Shown in pieces: positions 49,691-61,197 of a stretch of 64,000 nucleotides of DNA. Position numbers and translations under genes: made by a program. Each line of letters opens with the position of its first letter. Positions within the stretch are counted from its first letter, which is position 1. The notes under the pieces are model-generated. The model saw only the letters and a list, made by a program, of their open reading frames with translations. It ran no database searches and had not been told where the DNA came from. The stretch is from positions 15,707,689-15,771,688 of the forward strand of contig OY292274.1 of NCBI GenBank assembly GCA_958496175.1. Reading direction: 5' to 3'. The DNA is from Sisyra terminalis. Taxonomy: Eukaryota; Arthropoda; Insecta; Neuroptera; Sisyridae.

Positions 49691-51087
49691 ACAAATAAAT
49701 AGTCATTTAAACATTTTTATTTTTTAAAGCTTCGCAAGCTTTGAGCTTTCGTATTTTATATATTTTAATATTGACCAATAACTATACATAAAATAAAGAA
49801 TCAAATTCATTTATTTTTTCTCTGCAAAGGAATAAATACAAATAATGAACATAATAACAAAAAAATAACATAATATCTATCATCATTTATCTCAAGTTGC
49901 TTATTTTTCGATCATTATTTTAATATCGTGTCTCAAGGAAGACAATATGGTTCTTCAAATATAATTGAAAAAGATAAATGATTTGCCTGTTGTATTATAT
50001 CCGATCGCTATATAAAGCTCCTTGAAGGCTCATATAACAATTCTCAATTTCCAGGTTATTAAAATCAGGGATTAATTTTCCATAGTTGTATTCATTTCTC
50101 GCATATTTTGTATTTGTTTAATGCAGAAAGTGTGATTATGTAATTTTCAAATAATTAACATTTTTTAATTGTGGAATTGATATTTTATGTAATGTTTTCT
50201 ATTATTAGTATATAGTAAGATTATTATTAATACTTTTCATTGATATTTTTTGGATCACATATTTATATGTTTAACAGACCTATCAGAAAAAAATATCTAA
50301 GTTATTTTATTTTTGACAAAAAGTAACGAGTATCTTAGATATTTTTTTTTTTTGATTTAGATGTATTTTGTAACATAAAAAGTATCTTAAATACTGAAAA
50401 GTAACTTAAATATCGAAATGTCGAGAGATTAAATACGGAGTTTTATTTTGTTTCGTACTATAAGATTTAATTTATTCGTCTTATATTAACCTTATATGGT
50501 GTTATTAAATGTGTTGTGATAAGAGACATTTAGACTTATACACATAATTTCCTTTTTCTTAAACTAATAAAGACAAGAGACACATTTTATTATGATTACC
50601 TAAGAACTGTACCTAATAAGTTATGAAACTTAGTACCTATATAATATACGATGTTAATAAAAAAGTATCTTAAAAAAAACTTAAAATAAGTATTTCAGTT
50701 CCTTTTTCTTAAGAGTAACTTGATAATCAAGGGAACTTCGAATACTTTTTAAGAAAGTATCTGATGTCAATACATCTCTTACAAAATTTATTAAATCTCT
50801 TAAAACTAATAACAAAGATAATTCCTTGTTTACTTCCTTATCTAGATAATTCCTCCGTATAGGCTTAGATGTATATAATTTGAGTCCTTCGTTTACTTCG
50901 GTTATTGTTGCTAAAATTGGTAATTTAGTCCGCCAAGCTAACTGAGTCGTTTCGGATTGTCTTTATTTTTTTAAATTATTTTTTAGCATTAGTTTAAGAA
51001 GTTGGTAAGAAAATAAAGTAACAGGGAGTTATTAGATTCGTGGCCATTGTTTTGTACGATGAATCTGGTGAAATAAGAATGTCGTTA

Positions 51088-51270
51088 CGTTTTAGTATCA
51101 TATATCTCCTTTGCTATTAAAATGCTTCTTGCTGTTTCGTTAGGATGTTTTGTAAGACGTTGACGATATGATTTGCGTATTGTTGTAACTGCTTGGGTTA
51201 CTATGTTTATATCCTTATTTGTAAGGGTAATTGCTTTCCTTACGGTGTTTGGAGCGTCACGTATAGCTAA
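51088..51270 (-). pseudogene. Jockey-like C-terminal fragment in unit 1
   Basis: A 61-codon minus-strand frame without a stop reads RDAPNTVRKAITLTNKDINI, then IRKSYRQRLTKHPNETAR. This is the Jockey ORF2 pattern NAPWYVRNxTIxxDLxI followed by Y..RL..HPN..A, just before the end of the protein. The 5' side is cut two bases from the Helitron start at 51273, so the Helitron inserted into or beside this older retroelement. Open, but only a fragment. Confidence 0.72.
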
Positions 51271-51272
51271 TA

Positions 51273-52220
51273 TCTATCTATTATTATAAAGAGGAAAGAT
51301 TTGATTTTTTTTTTGCTTTGAAAAGTCTCCGAAACTACTTGGCCGATTTGTAAAATTCTTTCACTGTTCGGAAGCTACACTATTTGCAGTGAACATAGGC
51401 TATATTAAATTTTCAAAAAAGTTAGGGATCCTAGACTAAAACTCCAATAATGTAACCCAAGGTCTGAAAAAATTACCAAAAAACATTCTTACATCGCGTG
51501 CGCTGCGAAAACTATTGGTTATAGAACAAAATAATGTAGTACGATTTTGCAGAATATATCATTATCTACAAAAAATAGAGCGACAGCATATGCCTAACTA
51601 TTATAGTTGTCACAATATGTGTTTTTTCAATTTAAAAAATATATATATGCCACCGCTATAAAAGCTCTTTTATATATACTTTGGGAATAATCCTTATCAA
51701 AATAAATGACTTCATATTTAAGTTTGCTTCAATAACATTATATAACTTTTAGAGTTATTCAATTTGAACATTCCATTCGAAAGATATCACAAGTTTAAAA
51801 ATGTAAGTTATTTGAAAAATGTTGCATGGTCACCCCATTTTACTTATAATTAAGACCAACTTTATTGAACTTGGCGTAATTTTTTATTTATGTATAGATG
51901 CTGACTGATTTACGGATTAATTGGTTCACGGTAGGTATACCTACCGTAGGTATACGGAATAGACCATACTCTTTTTTAGATATTTATAAATATTTTTTGA
52001 CAATTAATTGATCATTATACACAAATATTTTATTCTATATAACAATTTATTAAATGTGTCTTTTTAAATTTGACAAAATAGTGTTGTTAAGTATGGTTAT
52101 GTTTTTCGTAAATCAAATAAGAAAAATAAAAATTTTCATATACCACTACAAATGGCCAATTTGAAAAGAAAACATAAACTACACCAACATTACGCAGACG
52201 AAGTTGCGAGGATCAGCTAG
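51273..52220 (+). mobile_element. Non-autonomous Helitron, forward copy in unit 1
   Basis: It starts with TC (TCTATCTATTATTATAAAGA) after an A and ends in CTAG before a T, as Helitrons do (5' TC, 3' CTRR, insertion between A and T). Shortly before the end, CGCA-GACGAAGT-TGCG can form the short hairpin expected near a Helitron 3' end; related insect elements carry a GC-rich version of this hairpin followed by CTAGT. The 5' part (AAAGAGGAAAGATTTGATTT, then CTACTTGGCCGATTTG) is typical of a widespread insect Helitron family. No Rep/helicase coding is present. Confidence 0.82.
51928..51947. repeat. 20-bp perfect palindrome inside the Helitron
   Basis: ACGGTAGGTATACCTACCGT reads the same on both strands and is followed by a further GTAGGTATAC repeat. 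It recurs in the forward Helitrons of units 2 and 3; the second forward copies hold a decayed form. It may be part of a subterminal structure of the element. Confidence 0.7.
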
Positions 52221-52785
52221 TAATTTTATACATTAGCGATCTTTCATTTGCAGATTTGATTTATTGCTTGAGCTTCATTGTTGAAAGCCAAATGTCCAAA
52301 TAGGTTTGTCTTTTTCAGTTCAATAGTCAAATAGTTTTTGTCATTTCAGTCAATAGTTTCAGTGCTAAGTTTTGATTATTTGTTCAAGATTCATTTTAAT
52401 TTGTCGATCGTGATATGTATTTCCTAGTTTTGGTTTTAGATTTTCTTTATTAAGACTAATAAAATTTTGAATCGTGGGATGTGGTTGCAAGAAAACACAG
52501 TGCTTAGCTTCAAAAATTATTTAGTTTTCATCAGACATTTGCTATTTAATAGCTATCATTAAATACCCAATAAAGCGAAATCATCATTGAAATAATGTGT
52601 TATAAATGAATCGTAACTGAGTTTCTTAATCTTATGCTTATAACTATTGAGCAAATTGTATCACAAAGCGTGGCGCAGAATCTGAAGTAATTAAATTTAT
52701 ATAAACCATTAATATCAGTTTCTGTAAGTAATATGAAAACAAAGCTGATGAGCGAAAATTTATGTATGACCAATAGTTTTGGTGG

Positions 52786-53227
52786 TTGCCACATAGTTGT
52801 TCCGTTAATTTTATTAGAAAAACTAAATACGATTATGCTCATCAGATGTCCTCTCCTTTTAATACTAACTATAGAAAGTTGACATTATTTATAATGTCCG
52901 TTGATAATGTTAGGAAACTATTTGAAAAATACATTTATATACCGATAAAGTTCAGAATTGTATGCAACTTTACCTGTCAGTTTCTAAAAAATTGCGTTAA
53001 GTATTATAAAGTTAATGTGCTCAGGAATCACACGTAAGAAAGAAGATAAAAATTACACACTTTTGACTTATAAGCTACAAGCTGCTTCTCAAATTTTCAA
53101 AGAAAAATCTAAAGAAAATACATTACTCGCAACAATCATGTCCAACTACACATTCAAGTCAACTATTTATGGTGTCGATTGGACAGTAAGCTTTTATGAC
53201 ACAATCACGGCCGAATCTCTTTCGTAA
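52786..53227 (+). pseudogene. Gene-like segment between opposing Helitrons, unit 1
   Basis: Two overlapping frames, 52786-53037 (83 codons, MPHSCSVNFIRKTKYDYAHQ...) and 53015-53227 (70 codons, ending STIYGVDWTVSFYDTITAE and LS stop), look like one coding stretch broken by a frameshift. An AATAAA follows at 53273-53278, as in a 3' UTR. The end, with a lone Trp in GVDWTVSF, vaguely recalls COMM-domain C-termini, but this is weak and no function is claimed. The segment is flanked by Helitron ends pointing at each other, as in captured host sequence. An antisense 80-codon frame overlaps it. Confidence 0.35.
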
Positions 53228-53470
53228 AATAAGTACCATATGTATCTCCTTATGTTACCGTTGCATTGTTAAAATAAATCATTTTGTTATTTAATAGTCA
53301 ATTAGAGATTCGTCGTGTTACGCAAAGGCCTGCACAGTTTGATCAACTTGATTCCAAAAACTTTTATAACTCAAAAGTTTGACTTCTGTGAAATTCAATT
53401 TTCCTATTATTTTGTATAACAAAGCTTCAAAGCTAGAAATTGTATGTAAATTTTTTCACTGTTAGAAATC

Positions 53471-53611
53471 TGATCCCCGCAATTTCGTCTGCGTAACGTA
53501 GGTGAAGATATGTTTTCTTTTCAAATTTACCATTTGTAGTGATATATGAAAAATTTTATTTTTCTTATTTCTTTTACGAAAAACAGAATCATACTTAAAA
53601 ACACTATTTTT
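53471..53611 (-). mobile_element. Inverted Helitron 3' end, truncated, unit 1
   Basis: The reverse strand gives GTTACGCAGACGAAATTGCG and then GGGATCAG, the Helitron 3' region; the final CTAG is lost (GATCAGATTTC). Only about 140 bp remain before the sequence turns into a forward Helitron at 53619. Confidence 0.75.
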
Positions 53612-53618
53612 TTGATGA

Positions 53619-54639
53619 AAAGAGGAAAGATTTGATTTTTTTTTTGCTTTGAAAAGTCTCCGAAACTACTTGGCCGATTTGTAAAATTCTTTCCCTGTTG
53701 GGAAGCTACACTATTTCCGGAGAACATAGGCTCTATTAAATTTTCAAAAAAAATAAGGATCCATACTAAAACTCCAATAATGTAACCCAAGGTCTGAAAA
53801 AAATTACCAAAAAACATTATTTTATCGCGCGCGCTGCGAAAACTATTGGTTATAGAACATAATAATGTACTACGGTTTTGCAGAACATATTATTATCTAC
53901 AAAAAATAGAGCGACAGCATATGTCTAACTATTACAGTTATGTCACAATAAGTGTTTTTTCATTTAAAAAAATATATATAAATGCCACCGCTATAAAAGC
54001 TCTTTTATTCATATTTTGGGATTAATTATACGTTCATAGCGCATTCGCTTACGTAAATGATTACGGATTCTTATGCTCACAATAAAAGAGACATGGGTTC
54101 GAATCTTACATTAGACTTTTTTTTTACAAAATTGTTTTTGGAAAAAGGTTCATTCGGGAATCGAAACAATGAAATGGGATTCCAACTAATATTCAAAAAT
54201 CTAGACTCTTAACTTCTGTTATTTTGACGCGAGTATTTTGATAACTTTCGACTTTTTTTAGTCAACATTTAAACCGACTTTATTGGATTTGACGATATTT
54301 TTTATTTATGTATAGATACTGATTGATTTGTGGATTATTTGGTTCACGGTAGGTATGCCTACCCACGCTATACGCAATTGAACATACTCTTCTTAGAAAT
54401 TTATAAATATTTTTTGAAGTTTAATTGATGATTACATAGAACTATTTTATTCTAAGCAACAGTTGATTAAATGAGTCTCTGTAAAGTCGACAAAGCAGTG
54501 TTTTTAAGTATGATTATGTTTATTTTCATAAAACAAAAAGAAAAATAAAAATTTTCACATACCACTACAAATAGCAAAACTAAAAAGAAAATATAATCTA
54601 CACCTACGTTACGCAGACGAAGTTGCAGGGATCAGCTAG
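53619..54639 (+). mobile_element. Second forward Helitron, unit 1, with tRNA-like insert
   Basis: It joins the family sequence at AAGAGGAAAGATTTG, missing the first ~15 bp including TC, and ends in CTAG at 54639. The 5' third is close to the copy at 51273. The middle differs: a tRNA-like segment and GGTTCATTCGGGAATCG replace the copy-1 sequence. The next repeat unit starts three bases after CTAG. Confidence 0.78.
54032..54125 (+). repeat. tRNA-like segment (SINE or tRNA pseudogene) inside a Helitron, unit 1
   Basis: An A-box-like TAGCGCATTCGC near 54037, a B-box GGTTCGAATC at 54096-54105 matching GGTTCGANTC exactly, and a run of nine T at 54117-54125 as a Pol III terminator. Box spacing of about 50-60 bases fits a tRNA. 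The acceptor stem does not pair convincingly, so it is a tRNA pseudogene or SINE head, not a working tRNA. Confidence 0.5.
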
Positions 54640-56050
54640 TTACAAATAAATAGTCATTAAAACATTTTAGTTTTTAAAGCTTCGCCAGCTTTGAGCTATC
54701 GTATTTTATATATTTTAATATTGACCAATAACTATACATAAAATAAAGAATCAAATTCATTTATTTTTTCTCTGCGAAGGAATAAATCCAAATAATGAAC
54801 ATAATAACAAAAAAGGCAAGTTGCATATAAAATATTATCTAACATCATTTATCTCAAGTTGCTTATTTTTCGATCATTATTTTAATATCGTGTCTCGAGG
54901 AAGAAAATATGGATCTTCAAATATAATGGAAAAAGGTAAATGATTTGCTTGTTGTATTATATCCGATCGCTATATAAAGCTCTTTGAAGGCTCATACAAA
55001 AATTCTCAATTTCCAGGTTATTAAAATCAGAGATTAATTTTCCATAGTTGTATTCATTTCTCGCAAATTTTGTATTAGTTTAATGCAGAAAGTGTGATTA
55101 TGTAATTTTCAAATAATTAACATTTTTTAATTGTGGAATTGATATTTTATGTAATGTTTTCTATTATTAGTATATAGTAAGATTATTATTAATACTTTTC
55201 ATTGATATTTTTTGGATCACATATTTATATGTTTAACAGACCTATCAGAAAAAAATATCTAAGTTATTTTATTTTTGACAAAAAGTAACGAGTATCTTAG
55301 ATATTTTTTTTTTTTTGATTTAGATGTATTTTGTAACATAAAAAGTATCTTAAATACTGAAAAGTAACTTAAATATCGAAATGTCGAGAGATTAAATACG
55401 GAGTTTTATTTTGTTTCGTACTATAAGATTTAATTTATTCGTCTTATATTAACCTTATATGGTGTTATTAAATGTGTTGTGATAAGAGACATTTAGACTT
55501 ATACACATAATTTCCTTTTTCTTAAACTAATAAAGACAAGAGACACATTTTATTATGATTACCTAAGAACTGTACCTAATAAGTTATGAAACTTAGTACC
55601 TATATAATATACGATGTTAATAAAAAAGTATCTTAAAAAAAACTTAAAATAAGTATTTCAGTTCCTTTTTCTTAAGAGTAACTTGATAATCAAGGGAACT
55701 TCGAATACTTTTTAAGAAAGTATCTGATGTCAATACATCTCTTACAAAATTTATTAAATCTCTTAAAACTAATAACAAAGATAATTCCTTGTTTACTTCC
55801 TTATCTAGATAATTCCTCCGTATAGGCTTAGATGTATATAATTTGAGTCCTTCGTTTACTTCGGTTATTGTTGCTAAAATTGGTAATTTAGTCCGCCAAG
55901 CTAACTGAGTCGTTTCGGATTGTCTTTATTTTTTTAAATTATTTTTTAGCATTAGTTTAAGAAGTTGGTAAGAAAATAAAGTAACAGGGAGTTATTAGAT
56001 TCGTGGCCATTGTTTTGTACGATGAATCTGGTGAAATAAGAATGTCGTTA

Positions 56051-56233
56051 CGTTTTAGTATCATATATCTCCTTTGCTATTAAAATGCTTCTTGCTGTTT
56101 CGTTAGGATGTTTTGTAAGACGTTGACGATATGATTTGCGTATTGTTGTAACTGCTTGGGTTACTATGTTTATATCCTTATTTGTAAGGGTAATTGCTTT
56201 CCTTACGGTGTTTGGAGCGTCACGTATAGCTAA
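56051..56233 (-). pseudogene. Jockey-like C-terminal fragment in unit 2
   Basis: Copy of the fragment in unit 1, 4963 bp further on, apparently identical, with the same boundary beside the Helitron. Confidence 0.72.
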
Positions 56234-56235
56234 TA

Positions 56236-57183
56236 TCTATCTATTATTATAAAGAGGAAAGATTTGATTTTTTTTTTGCTTTGAAAAGTCTCCGAAACTA
56301 CTTGGCCGATTTGTAAAATTCTTTCACTGTTCGGAAGCTACACTATTTGCAGTGAACATAGGCTATATTAAATTTTCAAAAAAGTTAGGGATCCTAGACT
56401 AAAACTCCAATAATGTAACCCAAGGTCTGAAAAAATTACCAAAAAACATTCTTACATCGCGTGCGCTGCGAAAACTATTGGTTATAGAACAAAATAATGT
56501 AGTACGATTTTGCAGAATATATCATTATCTACAAAAAATAGAGCGACAGCATATGCCTAACTATTATAGTTGTCACAATATGTGTTTTTTCAATTTAAAA
56601 AATATATATATGCCACCGCTATAAAAGCTCTTTTATATATACTTTGGGAATAATCCTTATCAAAATAAATGACTTCATATTTAAGTTTGCTTCAATAACA
56701 TTATATAACTTTTAGAGTTATTCAATTTGAACATTCCATTCGAAAGATATCACAAGTTTAAAAATGTAAGTTATTTGAAAAATGTTGCATGGTCACCCCA
56801 TTTTACTTATAATTAAGACCAACTTTATTGAACTTGGCGTAATTTTTTATTTATGTATAGATGCTGACTGATTTACGGATTAATTGGTTCACGGTAGGTA
56901 TACCTACCGTAGGTATACGGAATAGACCATACTCTTTTTTAGATATTTATAAATATTTTTTGACAATTAATTGATCATTATACACAAATATTTTATTCTA
57001 TATAACAATTTATTAAATGTGTCTTTTTAAATTTGACAAAATAGTGTTGTTAAGTATGGTTATGTTTTTCGTAAATCAAATAAGAAAAATAAAAATTTTC
57101 ATATACCACTACAAATGGCCAATTTGAAAAGAAAACATAAACTACACCAACATTACGCAGACGAAGTTGCGAGGATCAGCTAG
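56236..57183 (+). mobile_element. Non-autonomous Helitron, forward copy in unit 2
   Basis: Same element as in unit 1, displaced by 4963 bp, with the same TC start and CTAG end; no differences seen. Confidence 0.82.
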
Positions 57184-57748
57184 TAATTTTATACATTAGC
57201 GATCTTTCATTTGCAGATTTGATTTATTGCTTGAGCTTCATTGTTGAAAGCCAAATGTCCAAATAGGTTTGTCTTTTTCAGTTCAATAGTCAAATAGTTT
57301 TTGTCATTTCAGTCAATAGTTTCAGTGCTAAGTTTTGATTATTTGTTCAAGATTCATTTTAATTTGTCGATCGTGATATGTATTTCCTAGTTTTGGTTTT
57401 AGATTTTCTTTATTAAGACTAATAAAATTTTGAATCGTGGGATGTGGTTGCAAGAAAACACAGTGCTTAGCTTCAAAAATTATTTAGTTTTCATCAGACA
57501 TTTGCTATTTAATAGCTATCATTAAATACCCAATAAAGCGAAATCATCATTGAAATAATGTGTTATAAATGAATCGTAACTGAGTTTCTTAATCTTATGC
57601 TTATAACTATTGAGCAAATTGTATCACAAAGCGTGGCGCAGAATCTGAAGTAATTAAATTTATATAAACCATTAATATCAGTTTCTGTAAGTAATATGAA
57701 AACAAAGCTGATGAGCGAAAATTTATGTATGACCAATAGTTTTGGTGG

Positions 57749-58190
57749 TTGCCACATAGTTGTTCCGTTAATTTTATTAGAAAAACTAAATACGATTATG
57801 CTCATCAGATGTCCTCTCCTTTTAATACTAACTATAGAAAGTTGACATTATTTATAATGTCCGTTGATAATGTTAGGAAACTATTTGAAAAATACATTTA
57901 TATACCGATAAAGTTCAGAATTGTATGCAACTTTACCTGTCAGTTTCTAAAAAATTGCGTTAAGTATTATAAAGTTAATGTGCTCAGGAATCACACGTAA
58001 GAAAGAAGATAAAAATTACACACTTTTGACTTATAAGCTACAAGCTGCTTCTCAAATTTTCAAAGAAAAATCTAAAGAAAATACATTACTCGCAACAATC
58101 ATGTCCAACTACACATTCAAGTCAACTATTTATGGTGTCGATTGGACAGTAAGCTTTTATGACACAATCACGGCCGAATCTCTTTCGTAA
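57749..58190 (+). pseudogene. Gene-like segment, unit 2
   Basis: Same two overlapping frames as in unit 1 with identical translations, and AATAAA at 58236-58241. Confidence 0.35.
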
Positions 58191-58433
58191 AATAAGTACC
58201 ATATGTATCTCCTTATGTTACCGTTGCATTGTTAAAATAAATCATTTTGTTATTTAATAGTCAATTAGAGATTCGTCGTGTTACGCAAAGGCCTGCACAG
58301 TTTGATCAACTTGATTCCAAAAACTTTTATAACTCAAAAGTTTGACTTCTGTGAAATTCAATTTTCCTATTATTTTGTATAACAAAGCTTCAAAGCTAGA
58401 AATTGTATGTAAATTTTTTCACTGTTAGAAATC

Positions 58434-58574
58434 TGATCCCCGCAATTTCGTCTGCGTAACGTAGGTGAAGATATGTTTTCTTTTCAAATTTACCATTTGT
58501 AGTGATATATGAAAAATTTTATTTTTCTTATTTCTTTTACGAAAAACAGAATCATACTTAAAAACACTATTTTT
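58434..58574 (-). mobile_element. Inverted Helitron 3' end, truncated, unit 2
   Basis: Copy of the inverted end in unit 1, 4963 bp further on; same loss of CTAG and same head-to-head junction. Confidence 0.75.
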
Positions 58575-58581
58575 TTGATGA

Positions 58582-59602
58582 AAAGAGGAAAGATTTGATT
58601 TTTTTTTTGCTTTGAAAAGTCTCCGAAACTACTTGGCCGATTTGTAAAATTCTTTCCCTGTTGGGAAGCTACACTATTTCCGGAGAACATAGGCTCTATT
58701 AAATTTTCAAAAAAAATAAGGATCCATACTAAAACTCCAATAATGTAACCCAAGGTCTGAAAAAAATTACCAAAAAACATTATTTTATCGCGCGCGCTGC
58801 GAAAACTATTGGTTATAGAACATAATAATGTACTACGGTTTTGCAGAACATATTATTATCTACAAAAAATAGAGCGACAGCATATGTCTAACTATTACAG
58901 TTATGTCACAATAAGTGTTTTTTCATTTAAAAAAATATATATAAATGCCACCGCTATAAAAGCTCTTTTATTCATATTTTGGGATTAATTATACGTTCAT
59001 AGCGCATTCGCTTACGTAAATGATTACGGATTCTTATGCTCACAATAAAAGAGACATGGGTTCGAATCTTACATTAGACTTTTTTTTTACAAAATTGTTT
59101 TTGGAAAAAGGTTCATTCGGGAATCGAAACAATGAAATGGGATTCCAACTAATATTCAAAAATCTAGACTCTTAACTTCTGTTATTTTGACGCGAGTATT
59201 TTGATAACTTTCGACTTTTTTTAGTCAACATTTAAACCGACTTTATTGGATTTGACGATATTTTTTATTTATGTATAGATACTGATTGATTTGTGGATTA
59301 TTTGGTTCACGGTAGGTATGCCTACCCACGCTATACGCAATTGAACATACTCTTCTTAGAAATTTATAAATATTTTTTGAAGTTTAATTGATGATTACAT
59401 AGAACTATTTTATTCTAAGCAACAGTTGATTAAATGAGTCTCTGTAAAGTCGACAAAGCAGTGTTTTTAAGTATGATTATGTTTATTTTCATAAAACAAA
59501 AAGAAAAATAAAAATTTTCACATACCACTACAAATAGCAAAACTAAAAAGAAAATATAATCTACACCTACGTTACGCAGACGAAGTTGCAGGGATCAGCT
59601 AG
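58582..59602 (+). mobile_element. Second forward Helitron, unit 2, with tRNA-like insert
   Basis: Same as the element at 53619-54639, 4963 bp further on, ending in CTAG at 59602. Unit 3 has no counterpart. Confidence 0.78.
58995..59088 (+). repeat. tRNA-like segment inside a Helitron, unit 2
   Basis: Copy of the tRNA-like segment of unit 1, with the same B-box and T run. Confidence 0.5.
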
Positions 59603-61012
59603 TTACAAATAAATAGTCATTAAAACATTTTAGTTTTTAAAGCTTCGCCAGCTTTGAGCTATCGTATTTTATATATTTTAATATTGACCAATAACTATAC
59701 ATAAAATAAAGAATCAAATTCATTTATTTTTTCTCTGCGAAGGAATAAATCCAAATAATGAACATAATAACAAAAAAGGCAAGTTGCATATAAAATATTA
59801 TCTAACATCATTTATCTCAAGTTGCTTATTTTTCGATCATTATTTTAATATCGTGTCTCGAGGAAGAAAATATGGATCTTCAAATATAATGGAAAAAGGT
59901 AAATGATTTGCTTGTTGTATTATATCCGATCGCTATATAAAGCTCTTTGAAGGCTCATACAAAAATTCTCAATTTCCAGGTTATTAAAATCAGAGATTAA
60001 TTTTCCATAGTTGTATTCATTTCTCGCAAATTTTGTATTAGTTTAATGCAGAAAGTGTGATTATGTAATTTTCAAATAATTAACATTTTTTAATTGTGGA
60101 ATTGATATTTTATGTAATGTTTTCTATTATTAGTATATAGTAAGATTATTATTAATACTTTTCATTGATATTTTTTGGATCACATATTTATATGTTTAAC
60201 AGACCTATCAGAAAAAAATATCTAAGTTATTTTATTTTTGACAAAAAGTAACGAGTATCTTAGATATTTTTTTTTTTTGATTTAGATGTATTTTGTAACA
60301 TAAAAAGTATCTTAAATACTGAAAAGTAACTTAAATATCGAAATGTCGAGAGATTAAATACGGAGTTTTATTTTGTTTCGTACTATAAGATTTAATTTAT
60401 TCGTCTTATATTAACCTTATATGGTGTTATTAAATGTGTTGTGATAAGAGACATTTAGACTTATACACATAATTTCCTTTTTCTTAAACTAATAAAGACA
60501 AGAGACACATTTTATTATGATTACCTAAGAACTGTACCTAATAAGTTATGAAACTTAGTACCTATATAATATTCGATGTTAATAAAAAAGTATCTTAAAA
60601 AAAACTTAAAATAAGTATTTCAGTTCCTTTTTCTTAAGAGTAACTTGATAATCAAGGGAACTTCGAATACTTTTTAAGAAAGTATCTGATGTCAATACAT
60701 CTCTTACAAAATTTATTAAATCTCTTAAAACTAATAACAAAGATAATTCCTTGTTTACTTCCTTATCTAGATAATTCCTCCGTATAGGCTTAGATGTATA
60801 TAATTTGAGTCCTTCGTTTACTTCGGTTATTGTTGCTAAAATTGGTAATTTAGTCCGCCAAGCTAACTGAGTCGTTTCGGATTGTCTTTATTTTTTTAAA
60901 TTATTTTTTAGCATTAGTTTAAGAAGTTGGTAAGAAAATAAAGTAACAGGGAGTTATTAGATTCGTGGCCATTGTTTTGTACGATGAATCTGGTGAAATA
61001 AGAATGTCGTTA

Positions 61013-61195
61013 CGTTTTAGTATCATATATCTCCTTTGCTATTAAAATGCTTCTTGCTGTTTCGTTAGGATGTTTTGTAAGACGTTGACGATATGATTTG
61101 CGTATTGTTGTAACTGCTTGAGTTACTATGTTTATATCCTTATTTGTAAGGGTAATTGCTTTCCTTACGGTGTTTGGAGCGTCACGTATAGCTAA
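61013..61195 (-). pseudogene. Jockey-like C-terminal fragment in unit 3
   Basis: Same fragment as in units 1 and 2. The one difference I noticed (CTTGAGTTAC for CTTGGGTTAC) is a silent change in a Thr codon. The frame is still open. Confidence 0.72.
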
Positions 61196-61197
61196 TA

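Larger units (their letters stand above)
49691..54641 (+). repeat. Tandem repeat unit 1 (4951 bp)
   Basis: It begins with ACAAATAAATAGTCAT, which recurs at 54642 and 59605. Its first ~420 bases differ from units 2 and 3 by many substitutions and a 12-bp length change (for example GCAAGCTTTGAGCTTTCG near 49733). From about 50120 on I see essentially no difference from unit 2. The content in order is: AT-rich lead, Jockey C-terminal fragment, forward Helitron, gene-like segment, inverted Helitron end, and a second forward Helitron ending in CTAG at 54639. Confidence 0.93.
54642..59604 (+). repeat. Tandem repeat unit 2 (4963 bp), recombinant
   Basis: The first ~420 bases are like unit 3 (GCCAGCTTTGAGCTATCG near 54684), while the remainder is like unit 1 (for example A at 55611 where unit 3 has T at 60573). 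This makes it a chimera of the other two. The order of contents is the same as in unit 1. Confidence 0.93.

Noticed and set aside
52745..52758. CTGATGAGCGAAAA in each tandem unit, resembling hammerhead core strands
   Set aside because: No stem II between the two core strands and no flanking stems; coincidence.
57563..58780. Minus-strand frames of 80 and 96 codons repeated in the tandem units
   Set aside because: The 96-codon frame lies in Helitron sequence and the 80-codon frame is antisense to the gene-like segment; in unit 3 the latter has amino-acid changes. Repetition comes from unit duplication, not from selection.
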